The notes: generated from the letters alone by a model not told the origin. A stretch of 12,217 nucleotides of DNA from Streptomyces sclerotialus (GCA_000719105.1 JODX01000041.1:1-12217); one strand, 5' to 3'; numbered from the stretch's first letter, positions 1 through 7,458 are shown. Numbers and translations: made by a program.

Positions 1-53
1 AGCATCGAGGAGGGGCACAGCTCGTCGAACGTCTCGGGTGAGAGTCGGCGCAT
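1..53 (-). CDS. HxlR-family winged-helix regulator, N-terminal fragment (cut by window edge)
   Basis: Only the first 17 codons are inside the window, starting from an ATG at 53-51. They read MRRLSPETFDELCPSSM. The CPSSM segment shortly after the start resembles the beginning of HxlR-type (MarR-like winged-helix) regulators, in which a cysteine close to the N-terminus precedes the DNA-binding domain; some members use this cysteine to sense thiol or quinone stress. It is divergent from the NmrA-like oxidoreductase at 108, with 54 bp between the two starts, a common arrangement for HxlR regulators and the reductase they control. The identification rests on a very short stretch plus context. The rest of the gene, which would settle it, lies outside the window. 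Confidence 0.55.
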   Translation of the reverse strand, partial: MRRLSPETFDELCPSSM

Positions 54-65
54 AGCCCAAGTGTA

Positions 66-83
66 GGTACCCGATCGGTAACC
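66..83. promoter_or_regulatory. candidate operator dyad between regulator and oxidoreductase
   Basis: The 18-bp segment GGTACCCGATCGGTAACC matches its own reverse complement at 14 of 18 positions. It can also be read as two short palindromes, GGTACC and GGTAACC, about one helical turn apart. It lies in the middle of the divergent intergenic region, just upstream of the likely -10 of the oxidoreductase. That is where a locally encoded HxlR-type repressor would be expected to bind. The binding role is inference. Confidence 0.35.
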
Positions 84-94
84 GGGGGTCCGCC

Positions 95-100
95 TAGCGT
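95..100 (+). promoter_or_regulatory. candidate -10 box of a leaderless promoter
   Basis: TAGCGT fits the actinobacterial -10 pattern TANNNT and ends 8 nt before the ATG at 108. That spacing is typical of leaderless transcripts that begin at the start codon. It would explain why no Shine-Dalgarno-like sequence precedes this start. No convincing -35 is visible. Confidence 0.4.
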
Positions 101-107
101 CGAACGC

Positions 108-740
108 ATGATGAGGATCGTGGTCTTTGGAGCAGGTGGCAGGAGCGGCAGGGCCGCGGTGGCCGAGGCGACCGCACGCGGGCACGGCGTGACCTCGTTG
201 AGAGGCGCTGACGCGGACATCACCGACCCGGAAGCAGTGACACGGGCCGCATCGGGTCACGATGTTGCGATCGCGGCCGTGGCACCCGCTCAGACTGACC
301 CGAGGAACTTCTTCGGGGCCGCGGCGGACGGCTTGGTGACCGGTCTGCACAACGCAGGGGTTGTCCGGCTGGTCTGGGTGAGCATCGCCTCGTTGCTGCC
401 CGATGCCTCGGGCGTCCCGGCCGTCGACACCGACGGTTTTCCGGCGGAGTACCGGCCGTTCTCCCTGGGGCACCGCATCGCGTTGGAGGTGATCGGCGCC
501 TCCGGCCTGCGGTGGGCCGCCGTGAGTCCCGCAGGAGACTTCGGCCCGGACACCTCGTCCGTCGGCGGATATGCCCTCACCGAGGTCGGGGACCTGGCCA
601 GTCGCATCAGCCGCGCTGACCATGCCCGCGCGCTGGTCGACCTGGCCGAGCAGTCCGACCTGCCCCGCGAGCATGTCGGTGTGCTCCCGCTGACACCCGA
701 TGAGAAGGCATCCATGGTCATTGGGGAAGGCCAACGGTGA
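108..740 (+). CDS. NAD(P)-binding NmrA-like oxidoreductase (atypical SDR)
   Basis: A 210-aa cytosolic protein with a Rossmann fold. The N-terminal beta strand runs into GAGGRSG (residues 8-14), the GxxGxxG dinucleotide-binding motif of NmrA/BVR-B-type atypical SDR proteins. The order of segments (D-I-T-D after strand 3, V-S-I-A-S in the central strand, a late S-P-A-G-D-F-G loop) also fits this family of NAD(P)H-dependent reductases. The substrate cannot be predicted. The start is 108, or the next ATG at 111; a candidate -10 at 95-100 suggests leaderless translation. It is divergent from an HxlR-type regulator. Family members usually end soon after the REHVGV segment (residues 185-190); the last ~18 residues here, ending MVIGEGQR, probably come from the adjacent IS481 remnant. 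The stop overlaps the transposase start by 4 nt (GTGA). The true C-terminus may therefore have been replaced. Confidence 0.85.
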   Translation: MMRIVVFGAGGRSGRAAVAEATARGHGVTSLRGADADITDPEAVTRAASGHDVAIAAVAPAQTDPRNFFGAAADGLVTGLHNAGVVRLVWVSIASLLPDASGVPAVDTDGFPAEYRPFSLGHRIALEVIGASGLRWAAVSPAGDFGPDTSSVGGYALTEVGDLASRISRADHARALVDLAEQSDLPREHVGVLPLTPDEKASMVIGEGQR

Positions 741-1633
741 CCCACCGCAACGCGCCCCTGTCGCCCGAGGGCCGCCGTCGTCTGATCGAACGCAAGAGCC
801 GGCCGATCGCCCACGTGGCCGCGGAGATGGGCATCTCCCGCGCCTGCGCGCCCAAGTGGGTGAACCGTTTCCGCCGCCACGGCGAGCTCGGCTTGCTGGA
901 CCGTGCCTCAACACCCCGACGGCAGCCCACAGCGACGGCCACCGACGTGGTCACCCGGATCGAACACCTCCGTCGCACCCAGAAGTGGTCGGCCACAAGG
1001 ATCGCATTCGAGCTCCAGGCCGAGGGCACACATGGTCCACGTCGACGCGAAGAAGGTCGGCCGCGACCCCGACGGGGGCGGCTGGCGCTCACACGGGCGC
1101 GGCAGCGAACAGGCAAAGGCTGTCGGGCGTCGCAAGAAGCGAACCGAACGCGGCGGCTACGTCTGTCTCCACTCCGCCGTCGACGGATTCAGCCGCCTCG
1201 CATACACAGAGGCTCTGCCGGACGAGAAGGCCGTCACCGCTGTCGCCTTCCGCCACAGGGCACGAGCCTGGTTCGCGGCCCACGGCATCACCCAGACCGA
1301 ACGCGTCGTGACCGACAACGGCAGCTGCTATCGCGCGGACGCGTTCGCACGATCACTCCTCGGAGCGCGACAGCAACGGATCACGCCCTACACGCCCCGG
1401 CACAACGGCAAGGTGGAACGCTACCACCGGATTCTGGCTGAGGAGTTCCTCTCTGCCCGCGCCTGGACCTCCGAAGACCAGCGGTGCGAAGCCCTCGCCG
1501 TATGCGCCGTATGGAACATCCGCTACAACCGTCACCGGCCCCACAGCGGAGCAGATGGCCAGACGCCAGCCACTCGACTGCGTGAGGGCGTCACCAACGT
1601 GCTGGCCTCATACAGCCAGCTCGATGACCATGG
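712..1633 (+). mobile_element. degenerate IS481-family insertion sequence
   Basis: The element is defined by a broken IS481-type transposase flanked by a short inverted repeat: CCATGGTCAT at 712-721 and ATGACCATGG at 1624-1633. A further short match, GACACCC at 692-698 and GGGTGTC at 1669-1675, suggests that the original ends lie slightly further out and that 692-1675 is the full span. No target-site duplication is obvious. The element sits between the 3' end of the oxidoreductase and the 3' end of lysA. The exact ends are inference; the transposase identification is strong. Confidence 0.6.
737..1619 (+). pseudogene. IS481-family DDE transposase, internal deletion and frameshift
   Basis: Two reading frames together give most of an IS481 transposase. 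Frame A (737 to ~1028) encodes the N-terminal helix-turn-helix region: PLSPEGRRRLIERKS, a helix with ISRACAPKWVNRFR, then a second region ending ELQAEG. Frame B resumes at MVHVD (1032) and holds the rve/DDE integrase core: the first Asp in MVHVD, the second in VVTDNGSCY, and the Glu in HNGKVERYHR. The link between the two domains, about 40-50 residues in relatives, is missing, and the frame changes at the junction near 1028-1032. So this is a deletion, not programmed frameshifting. The expected terminator after VLASYS appears changed to CAG at 1617-1619 (TAG in my reconstruction), and the frame reads on antisense into lysA to 1793. All three catalytic acids survive, but no single functional protein can be made. 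Confidence 0.85.
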
Positions 1634-1681
1634 CGACCATCAGCATCCCTCCCTGTCCGGCGTGGCCGGGGTGTCGGATGG

Positions 1682-3016
1682 TCACAGGCCCACGTCGCGG
1701 CTCCGGATGTCCTCGATGGACTCCCGGCGGACGAGCAGGCGGGCGAGTCCGTCGCGTACGGCGGCCACGGGAGGGCGTCCGACCAGGTTGTAGCCGGAGG
1801 CCATCGACAGGTGGTAGGCACCGGCCACGGGTACGGCGAGCAGGTCGCCGGGGTGTACGTCGGCGGGGAGTTCCACGTCGGCGGCGAGCACGTCACCCGC
1901 CTCGCAGTGCCGGCCCACCACGGTGACCCGGGCCCGTTCCGCGGTGCCGGGCCGGCCGATCAGGCGGGGCGCGTACCGGACGCCGTACAGCGCGGGGCGC
2001 GGGTTGTCGCTCATGCCGCCGTCGACCGCGACGAAGACGTGGTCCCCCGTGTGCTTCACGGACAGGACGTGATACACGGCGACCCCTGCGGGACCCACGA
2101 TCGCCCGGCCCGGTTCGATGATCAGGCGGGGCACCGGCAGGCCGGCCGCCGTGCACGCGTCGGCGAGTTCGGTGCGGACCTTGCGGGCCAGTGCCGTCAG
2201 GTCCAGGGACTGCTCGCCGGTGCGGTAGGCGATGCCGTGGCCGCCGCCGAGGTCGAGTTCGGGCAGGACCAGGCCGTGCTGCTCGTACAGGCGGGTCATG
2301 AGGCCGACCAGGCGGCGTACGGCGACGAGGTACGGCCTGACGCTGGTGATCTGGGAGCCCAGGTGGCAGTGCAGGCCGGTGAGGTGCAGTTGCGGCTGGT
2401 CGAGGATGCGGGCGATGGCGTGCTGGGCGTAGCCGTCGGTGATCGACAGGCCGAACTTCTGGCCGTCCGTGCCGGTGCGGATCTTCTCGTGGCCGCCCGC
2501 GCTGATGCCGGGCACCACCCGGACCATGACCTTCTGGCGGCTTCCGGGGCCGACCGCGGCGGCCAGCCGGGGGACCTCCGAGGGGCTGTCGATGACGATC
2601 CGGCCGACGCCCAGGCGCAGGGCGGTGTCCAGGTCACGGGGGGACTTGGCGTTGCCGTGCAGCACGATCCGGTCCGGCGGGAACCCGGTGGTGACGGCGA
2701 GTTCGAGCTCGCCGGCCGAGCAGACGTCGAGACCGAGGCCCTCCTCGGCCGTCCAGTGGGCCATGGCCCGGCACAGGAACGCCTTGGCCGCGTAGAGGAT
2801 CTCGGCGTCGGGGAAGGCGTTCCGGTAGGTGCGGCAGCGGTCGCGGACCTCGGCCTCGTCGAGGACGTAGACGGGGGTGCCGAAGCGGTCGGCGATGTCG
2901 GTGAGCGGTACGCCGCCCACGGTCAGGGCGCCCGGCCGTGGCTCGGTGGCCGAGGCGGGCCACAGGGACAGCTCGGCGGCCGTGGCGGGGGCGGGAAGTG
3001 TCTGGAACGTGGTCAT
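1682..3016 (-). CDS. lysA: diaminopimelate decarboxylase (PLP-dependent, fold type III), LysA-like
   Basis: A 444-aa cytosolic enzyme predicted to decarboxylate meso-diaminopimelate to L-lysine, the last step of lysine synthesis. An alanine-racemase-like barrel comes first: the PLP lysine is K78 in YAAKAF, the phosphate-binding and stacking segments are HCHLGSQ (216-222) and GGGHG (257-261), and EPGR sits at 301-304. The C-terminal beta domain carries CEAGD (371-375), the cysteine and glutamate that reach the neighbouring subunit's active site, and GAYHLSMASGYN (399-410). Length is close to family norms. The ATG at 3016 is chosen because AGAGG lies ~8 nt upstream, 14 nt after the stop of the SAV_915-like gene, so the two are probably co-transcribed. 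The N-terminus differs from what I remember of the Streptomyces housekeeping LysA, and YNLVGRP replaces the more common YN-x-R-P-R-P pattern. It is probably a paralogue; a specialised or ornithine-type substrate is not excluded. The IS481 remnant abuts its 3' end. Confidence 0.9.
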   Translation of the reverse strand: MTTFQTLPAPATAAELSLWPASATEPRPGALTVGGVPLTDIADRFGTPVYVLDEAEVRDRCRTYRNAFPDAEILYAAKAFLCRAMAHWTAEEGLGLDVCSAGELELAVTTGFPPDRIVLHGNAKSPRDLDTALRLGVGRIVIDSPSEVPRLAAAVGPGSRQKVMVRVVPGISAGGHEKIRTGTDGQKFGLSITDGYAQHAIARILDQPQLHLTGLHCHLGSQITSVRPYLVAVRRLVGLMTRLYEQHGLVLPELDLGGGHGIAYRTGEQSLDLTALARKVRTELADACTAAGLPVPRLIIEPGRAIVGPAGVAVYHVLSVKHTGDHVFVAVDGGMSDNPRPALYGVRYAPRLIGRPGTAERARVTVVGRHCEAGDVLAADVELPADVHPGDLLAVPVAGAYHLSMASGYNLVGRPPVAAVRDGLARLLVRRESIEDIRSRDVGL

Positions 3017-3030
3017 CGTCTCTGCCTCTT

Positions 3031-3387
3031 TCAGGCGTTCCGCAGAGCGGGGGCCGGTGCTGACACGGGGCTCGTCGAGGTGACCGCCCTGACCGGCGCG
3101 GGAGCCGGGGCGGTGAACTGCGGGTCGACCGTGACGGTGGTGATGCCGAGCGGGGCGGTCAGCGCGCGCAGGGCCGGCGCGGCGAGACGGATCCACGCCT
3201 GGGCCGGGCCGAGCGTGGCGGTCAGCCTGCGCGCGGAGGTGAAGCCGACGGCCGTGCGGTCACCGAGCGGTGTGCGGAACAGCCGGGCCGTACACCCGGA
3301 GGGGCCCGGCCGGACCGGGACGTACAGGGGTCCGGCCGGGAACCGATCGGAGGGTTCGGGGTCGTCGCCGTACAGGAGCTCTGTCAT
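3031..3387 (-). CDS. SAV_915-like hypothetical protein, partner of lysA
   Basis: A 118-aa soluble protein of unknown function. The core LYVPVRPGPSG...ARLFRTPLG-RTAVGFTS followed by a helix and a conserved ITTVTVDP strand resembles, from memory, the small Streptomyces family named after SAV_915, whose fold recalls SseB-like domains. The C-terminus is low-complexity (Ala/Pro/Thr/Val). There are no membrane segments. The ATG at 3387 has AAGG about 6 nt upstream. The stop overlaps the ribosome site of lysA 14 nt further on, so this gene leads a two-gene transcript. The start also overlaps the end of the truncated kdpD reading frame by ATGA. A pair of operator-like repeats lies at 3519-3568, upstream of this gene. 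The identity of the family is moderately sure; the function is not known. Confidence 0.7.
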   Translation of the reverse strand: MTELLYGDDPEPSDRFPAGPLYVPVRPGPSGCTARLFRTPLGDRTAVGFTSARRLTATLGPAQAWIRLAAPALRALTAPLGITTVTVDPQFTAPAPAPVRAVTSTSPVSAPAPALRNA

Positions 3388-3482
3388 GAGTGCCTTCCGA
3401 AGGGCATGAGTGGTGTGCGGAAGCGCGGATCCGGGCTTCTGGACGCCCCGGACGCGGGGAGGCGGACCGGGGCTCGCCGTCG

Positions 3483-3488
3483 ACGGTA
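3483..3488 (-). promoter_or_regulatory. candidate -10 for the SAV_915-lysA transcript
   Basis: On the minus strand this reads TACCGT, matching TANNNT. It lies about 31 bp downstream of the nearest operator-like repeat, and no good -35 is visible. That geometry would suit a promoter dependent on an upstream-bound activator. The evidence is only a short match in GC-rich DNA. Confidence 0.25.
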
Positions 3489-3518
3489 TGCCCGGTGTTC
3501 CTGGGTTCCGGACCCGTC

Positions 3519-3568
3519 CTGACGGGACGCTGACGGTGATCCCGACGGCCTTGACGGGATGCTGACGC
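3519..3568 (-). promoter_or_regulatory. two tandem operator-like repeats, same motif as upstream of kdp
   Basis: On the plus strand, TGACG half-sites start at 3520, 3531, 3552 and 3563, i.e. two pairs with 11-bp half-site spacing placed 32 bp apart. The copies read CTGACGGGACGCTGACGG and TTGACGGGATGCTGACGC. Eleven-bp tandem half-sites are the usual footprint of OmpR/PhoB-type response regulators. Three closely similar repeats lie upstream of the kdp operon at 9375-9455. The region 3388-3743 contains no other gene-like feature I trust; the open kdpD frame through it is rich in Arg/Pro/Ser and has no homology I recognise. Confidence 0.5.
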
Positions 3569-4265
3569 GCCTGGCGAAAGGGGATGGAAAGCGCCCCGGA
3601 AGGACGCCGGGAAGTGGCGCACGGACTGTTCGCGAGGACGGCTGCGGAGGTCGGACGGATGCGGTTCCGAGGAGAACCGCCGACCGGTCCCCCTCCGGTC
3701 GGTCGGTGCGAAACGGTGGAAGAGACGTCCGTGTCCCGCCCGCCTTCCGCAGCGCCTCCGGCGACATGTCGACCAGCTCGTTCTGGTCGGCGCGCCGAAC
3801 GACCTCGTCGGGGACGGTTTCGCGCTGCCGTACCCCCGTTATCGACTCGACCACGTCGTCCAGCGACTCCAGGTGCCGGATGTTGACGGTGGAGATGACG
3901 TCGGTGCCCGCGGCGAGCAGTTCCTCGACGTCCTGCCGGCGCTTGGTGGCGCGGGAGCCGGGGACGTCGGTGTGGGCCGGCTCGTCGGCCAGGGCGACGG
4001 CGGGGGCCCGCCGCAGGACGGCGTCCACGTCCATCCCGGTGAAGACGCCGCCCCGGTACTCGATCTCCTTGCGGGGCACCTGTTCCAGACCGCGCAGCAT
4101 CACCTCGGTGCGCGGCCGGTCGTGGTGCTCCACCCAGGCCACCGCGCAGTCGGTGCCCCGCTCGACGCGGCGGTGCGCCTCCGCCGGCATCGCGTACGTC
4201 TTGCCGACGCCGGGTGCCGCGCCGAGGCAGATCCGCAGCTTTCCACGTGCCATGTCGTTCCTCGG

Positions 4266-4481
4266 TCAGGCACTGAAGTCCGCCGTCTCGACCAGCGTCG
4301 TCTCGCGGACGAGCGGCCGTCCCCGGTCGAGCAGCACCACGTCGGGCCGGCGCACGGCGGCGAGCCGCAGGGCCGTGGCCCCGTCGATGGCGGCATCCAC
4401 GCCGTACTGACGTGCCTGCAGGTTGATGACGAGAGCCCGCACGAGCTGGGGGTCGTCCTCCACCACCGGCACCCGGGTCAG
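4266..4481 (-). pseudogene. kdpE: KdpE response-regulator remnant, start lost and most of the protein deleted
   Basis: From the CTG at 4481 the frame reads L-T-R-V-P-V-V-E-D-D-P-Q, matching the start of KdpE (M-T-R-V-L-V-V-D-D-E-P-Q in relatives, from memory). GGAGAGG lies 7 nt before this CTG, so the ancestral ATG or GTG has probably mutated; the first usable start now is GTG at 4472. The receiver continues through RALVINLQARQYGVDAA to the phospho-acceptor Asp in VVLLDRGRP (about residue 52), then jumps to LVETADFSA, which resembles the linker just before the OmpR-type DNA-binding domain, and stops. About 65-70 residues of the receiver and the whole DNA-binding domain are missing. It cannot regulate kdp. 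It lies directly upstream of the kdpD remnant. Confidence 0.75.
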
Positions 4482-4560
4482 GGGTGTGCCTCTCCTGCCG
4501 TACGTCGGGCCGTGTGCGCCGGAAGCGGGGAAAGCAGCGGAGTGAGCGGCTTCATGGCGG

Positions 4561-4604
4561 CGGGAGCCGGCGGACCGGGATGCCTCCCCGGCCGCCGGCT
4601 CCCG
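4561..4604 (-). terminator. strong hairpin terminator after kdpC
   Basis: CGGGAGCCGGCGG (4561-4573) pairs perfectly with CCGCCGGCTCCCG (4592-4604). After one bulged A the stem continues with CCGGG/CCCGG (4575-4579 with 4587-4591), leaving a 7-nt loop. It begins 20 nt beyond the kdpC stop in the direction of transcription. It should end the kdpFABC message and separate it from the kdpE/kdpD remnants. There is no U-tract, as is usual in Streptomyces. Confidence 0.8.
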
Positions 4605-4623
4605 TGTGGGTCGCGTAACGCCG

Positions 4624-5292
4624 TCAGCTTTTCGCGACGAGTTCCTCGAGCGCGATGTTGAGTTCCAGGACGTTCACCCGCGGTTCGCCCATGAAGCCGA
4701 GCGTACGGCCCTGGGTGTGCTCCTCGACGAGCTTCTGAACCTCGGTGACGGGCAGGCCGTTCTGCTCGGCGACCCGGTGGACCTGGATGTCCGCGTACTG
4801 CGGGGAGATGTGGGGGTCCAGGCCGGAGCCGGAGGAGGTCACCGCGTCGGCGGGGACGTCGGACGGCTCGACCGTGTAGCCGGGAACGGAGTTGTCCTCG
4901 ATGACGGCGGCCTTGGCGTCCTGCACCCACTGGACGAGCTCTTCGTTGTCGCCGGAGCGGTTGGTCGCGCCCGACAGTATGAGCTCGTACCGGGTGTTGA
5001 CGCTGTTGGTGCCGAGGCCGTTCTGCGGGCGGCCCTGGAACCACTTCAAGTCGGCGTCCGGGGTCTCCTGGCCCTCCTCCAACGGCAGGTTGTAGGACTG
5101 CCCGATCAGGGACGAGCCGACGACCCGGCCGTCAGCCTCGGTCTCGGAGCCGTTCGCCTCGGCGGGGAACAGCCCCTGGGCGATGCCGGTGACGGCCAGC
5201 GGGTAGACGACACCGGTCACCAGGGTCAGCACGAGGAGGGCGCGCAGGCCCGCCCCGAGCAACCGGGCGGTGTTGGTCACGGAGTTGTTCAT
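4624..5292 (-). CDS. kdpC: KdpC, accessory subunit of the K+-transporting ATPase
   Basis: A 222-aa single-pass membrane protein. One hydrophobic segment near the N-terminus (residues ~10-36, ending LAVTGIAQGLFP) is followed by an extracytoplasmic domain with the family blocks LIGQSYN, W-F-Q-G-R-P, and, most diagnostic, SGSGLDPHISPQYA near residue 155. KdpC sits beside KdpA and helps K+ access and complex stability in the KdpFABC pump. The length is greater than the ~190 aa of enterobacterial KdpC but, as I recall, normal for actinobacteria. I chose the ATG at 5292 (MNNSVTNTARLLG); a GTG at 5304 in the same frame would add four residues but has a badly spaced ribosome site. It follows kdpB after 21 nt and is the last intact gene before the terminator at 4561-4604. 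Confidence 0.95.
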   Translation of the reverse strand: MNNSVTNTARLLGAGLRALLVLTLVTGVVYPLAVTGIAQGLFPAEANGSETEADGRVVGSSLIGQSYNLPLEEGQETPDADLKWFQGRPQNGLGTNSVNTRYELILSGATNRSGDNEELVQWVQDAKAAVIEDNSVPGYTVEPSDVPADAVTSSGSGLDPHISPQYADIQVHRVAEQNGLPVTEVQKLVEEHTQGRTLGFMGEPRVNVLELNIALEELVAKS

Positions 5293-5313
5293 GACGGTCA
5301 GCACGCTTTCGAT

Positions 5314-7458
5314 TCAATGCAGCCCGGGGACGAGGGAGAGAAGCAGGTCGATGATCTTGATGCCGATGAAGGGTGCGATCAGGCCGCCCAGGCCGTAGAC
5401 GGCGAGGTTGCGCCGCAGCATCCTGTCCGCGCTCACCGGCCGGTACTGCACGCCCTTCAGGGACAGCGGCACCAGCGCGATGATGATCAGCGCGTTGAAG
5501 ATGACCGCGGACAGGATCGCGGAGTCCGGCGAGGACAGGCCCATGATGTTGAGCTTGTCCAGGCCGGGGTAGACGGCGGCGAACAGCGCCGGGATGATCG
5601 CGAAGTACTTGGCGACGTCGTTGGCGATGGAGAACGTCGTCAACGCGCCGCGCGTGATGAGGAGTTGCTTGCCGATCTCGACGATCTCGATCAGCTTGGT
5701 CGGGTTGGAGTCGAGGTCGACCATGTTGCCGGCCTCCTTGGCGGCCGACGTGCCCGTGTTCATCGCCACCCCGACGTCCGCCTGGGCCAGCGCGGGCGCG
5801 TCGTTGGTGCCGTCACCGGTCATCGCGACGAGCTTGCCGCCCGCCTGCTCGCGCTTGATGAGGGCCATCTTGTCCTCGGGGGTGGCCTCGGCGAGGAAGT
5901 CGTCGACACCCGCCTCCTCGGCGATCGCCTTCGCCGTCAGCGGGTTGTCACCCGTGATCATGACCGTTTTGATGCCCATGCGGCGCAGTTCCTCGAACCG
6001 CTCCCGCATGCCCTCCTTGACGACGTCCTTGAGGTGGATGACACCCAGGACGCGGGCGCCCCGTTCGTCGTCCACCGCGACCAGCAGCGGCGTGCCGCCG
6101 GCCTCGGAGATCCGGTCGGTGATCCGGTCCGCGTCCTCGGCGACCGTGCCGCCCTGCCCCTTCACCCAGGTGATGACCGAACCGGCCGCGCCCTTGCGGA
6201 CCTTACGGCCGTCGACGTCCACCCCGGACATCCGGGTCTGGGCGGTGAAGGCGATCCACTCGGCACCGGTCAGCTCGCCCTGGTGCCGCTCCCGCAGGCC
6301 GTACTTCTCCTTGGCCAGGACGACGATGGAGCGCCCCTCGGGTGTCTCGTCGGCCAGCGAGGAGAGCTGGGCGGCGTCGGCGACCTCGGCCTGGGTGGTG
6401 CCGCTCACCGGCACGAACTCGGCGGCCTGCCGGTTGCCCAGGGTGATCGTGCCGGTCTTGTCCAGCAGCAGTGTGGAGACGTCACCGGCGGCCTCGACCG
6501 CGCGGCCCGACATGGCCAGCACGTTGCGCTGGACCAGGCGGTCCATGCCCGCGATGCCGATCGCCGACAGAAGCGCGCCGATCGTGGTGGGGATCAGGCA
6601 GACCAGCAGCGCCACCAGCACGACCATCGTCAGATCCGTACCCGCGTAGTGCGCAAGGGGCGGCAGAGTGGCGCAGGCGAGCAGGAAGACGATGGTCAGC
6701 GAGGCGAGCAGGATGTTCAGCGCGATCTCGTTCGGTGTCTTCTGCCGGGCCGCGCCCTCCACCAGGTTGATCATCCGGTCGATGAAGGTCTCGCCGGGCT
6801 TCGTCGTGATCCTGACGACGATGCGGTCGGAGAGGACCTTCGTCCCGCCGGTGACCGCGGACCGGTCGCCGCCGGACTCGCGGATGACGGGCGCCGACTC
6901 ACCGGTGATCGCCGACTCGTCGACGCTGGCGACGCCCTCGACGACGTCTCCGTCGCCGGGGATGACGTCCCCGGCCTCGCAGACCACGAGGTCACCGATC
7001 CTCAGGTCGGTCCCGGGAACTCGCTCCTCGCGCTCGCCCACCAGACGGCGGGCGACCGTGTCGGTCTTGGCCTTGCGCAGGGTGTCGGCCTGGGCCTTGC
7101 CGCGGCCCTCGGCGACCGCCTCCGCCAGGTTGGCGAAGAGCACGGTCAGCCAGAGCCAGGCGCTGATCGTCCAGCCGAACCAGTCGGCCGGGTCGGTGAA
7201 GGAGAACACCGTGGTCAGGACGGAGCCGATCCACACCACGAACATCACGGGCGACTTGACCATCACCCGCGGGTCGAGCTTGCGGAAGGCCTCCGGCAGC
7301 GACTTGACCAGCAGTGCCGGGTCGAAGAGGCCCGCACCGACACGGCCCTGTTCGGGCTTGTGCCCGGTGGGGACGTCGCTGTGCGGCGCCCGGGTGGGAG
7401 TGGCGGTGGACATGGAGCCCTCTGTCTTCTCTGTACGAGTCTGTGTTCGGATAGTCAT
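5314..7458 (-). CDS. kdpB: KdpB, catalytic P-type ATPase subunit for K+ uptake
   Basis: A 714-aa P-type ATPase that hydrolyses ATP to drive K+ import through KdpA. Visible motifs are TGES in the actuator domain (185-188; the serine corresponds to the inhibitory phosphorylation site known in E. coli KdpB), DKTGT with phospho-acceptor D333, KGAAGSV in the nucleotide-binding domain, TGDNPLTA, and TGDGTNDAP (548-556). Hydrophobic helices lie near 67-110, 250-300 and 605-712, with the family's IPTTIGALL segment. All catalytic residues are present. The ATG at 7458 shares one base with the kdpA stop (TGATG) and has GAGGGG 7 nt upstream, so translation is coupled. A second ATG at 7413 ([10 protein letters not shown]) also has a good ribosome site and would give 699 aa, nearer the enterobacterial length. 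The extra N-terminus is Thr/Arg-rich. Confidence 0.96.
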   Translation of the reverse strand: MTIRTQTRTEKTEGSMSTATPTRAPHSDVPTGHKPEQGRVGAGLFDPALLVKSLPEAFRKLDPRVMVKSPVMFVVWIGSVLTTVFSFTDPADWFGWTISAWLWLTVLFANLAEAVAEGRGKAQADTLRKAKTDTVARRLVGEREERVPGTDLRIGDLVVCEAGDVIPGDGDVVEGVASVDESAITGESAPVIRESGGDRSAVTGGTKVLSDRIVVRITTKPGETFIDRMINLVEGAARQKTPNEIALNILLASLTIVFLLACATLPPLAHYAGTDLTMVVLVALLVCLIPTTIGALLSAIGIAGMDRLVQRNVLAMSGRAVEAAGDVSTLLLDKTGTITLGNRQAAEFVPVSGTTQAEVADAAQLSSLADETPEGRSIVVLAKEKYGLRERHQGELTGAEWIAFTAQTRMSGVDVDGRKVRKGAAGSVITWVKGQGGTVAEDADRITDRISEAGGTPLLVAVDDERGARVLGVIHLKDVVKEGMRERFEELRRMGIKTVMITGDNPLTAKAIAEEAGVDDFLAEATPEDKMALIKREQAGGKLVAMTGDGTNDAPALAQADVGVAMNTGTSAAKEAGNMVDLDSNPTKLIEIVEIGKQLLITRGALTTFSIANDVAKYFAIIPALFAAVYPGLDKLNIMGLSSPDSAILSAVIFNALIIIALVPLSLKGVQYRPVSADRMLRRNLAVYGLGGLIAPFIGIKIIDLLLSLVPGLH

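Larger units (their letters stand above)
3384..4253 (-). pseudogene. kdpD: truncated KdpD sensor kinase, only the N-terminal ATP-binding domain
   Basis: The ATG at 4253 has GAGGA 6-7 nt upstream and lies 12 nt after the kdpE remnant. Residues 1 to ~169 match the N-terminal domain of KdpD: MARGKLRICLGAAPGVGKTY with a Walker A motif (G11 to T19), a Walker-B-like LADEPAHTD (88-96), TVNIRHLES, and VVRRADQNELVDMSPEALRK. Homology stops near 3744. The remaining ~120 codons to a stop at 3384 are Arg/Pro/Ser-rich read-through. Full KdpD proteins are about 850-900 residues; the universal-stress-like domain, four membrane helices and histidine-kinase core are all gone. Relative to the family pattern I remember (LVDELAHTN, VNIQHLES, ADQIELVD), several conserved positions are altered here, consistent with relaxed selection. 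A stand-alone short KdpD, as described in some cyanobacteria, is an alternative, but this piece is much shorter. Confidence 0.8.

Noticed and set aside
737..1619. Programmed frameshift in the IS481 transposase
   Set aside because: About 40-50 residues between the two domains are absent at the frame change, so it is a deletion. I see no slippery sequence there.
1657..1669. Hairpin CCGGC-GTG-GCCGG as a lysA terminator
   Set aside because: The stem has only 5 bp with a 3-nt loop and lies in the IS481 end region. It is too weak to call.
3017..3196. Upstream extension of the lysA frame to 3196
   Set aside because: The added residues are low-complexity and overlap the SAV_915-like gene. The ATG at 3016 has a well-spaced ribosome site and gives a normal family length.
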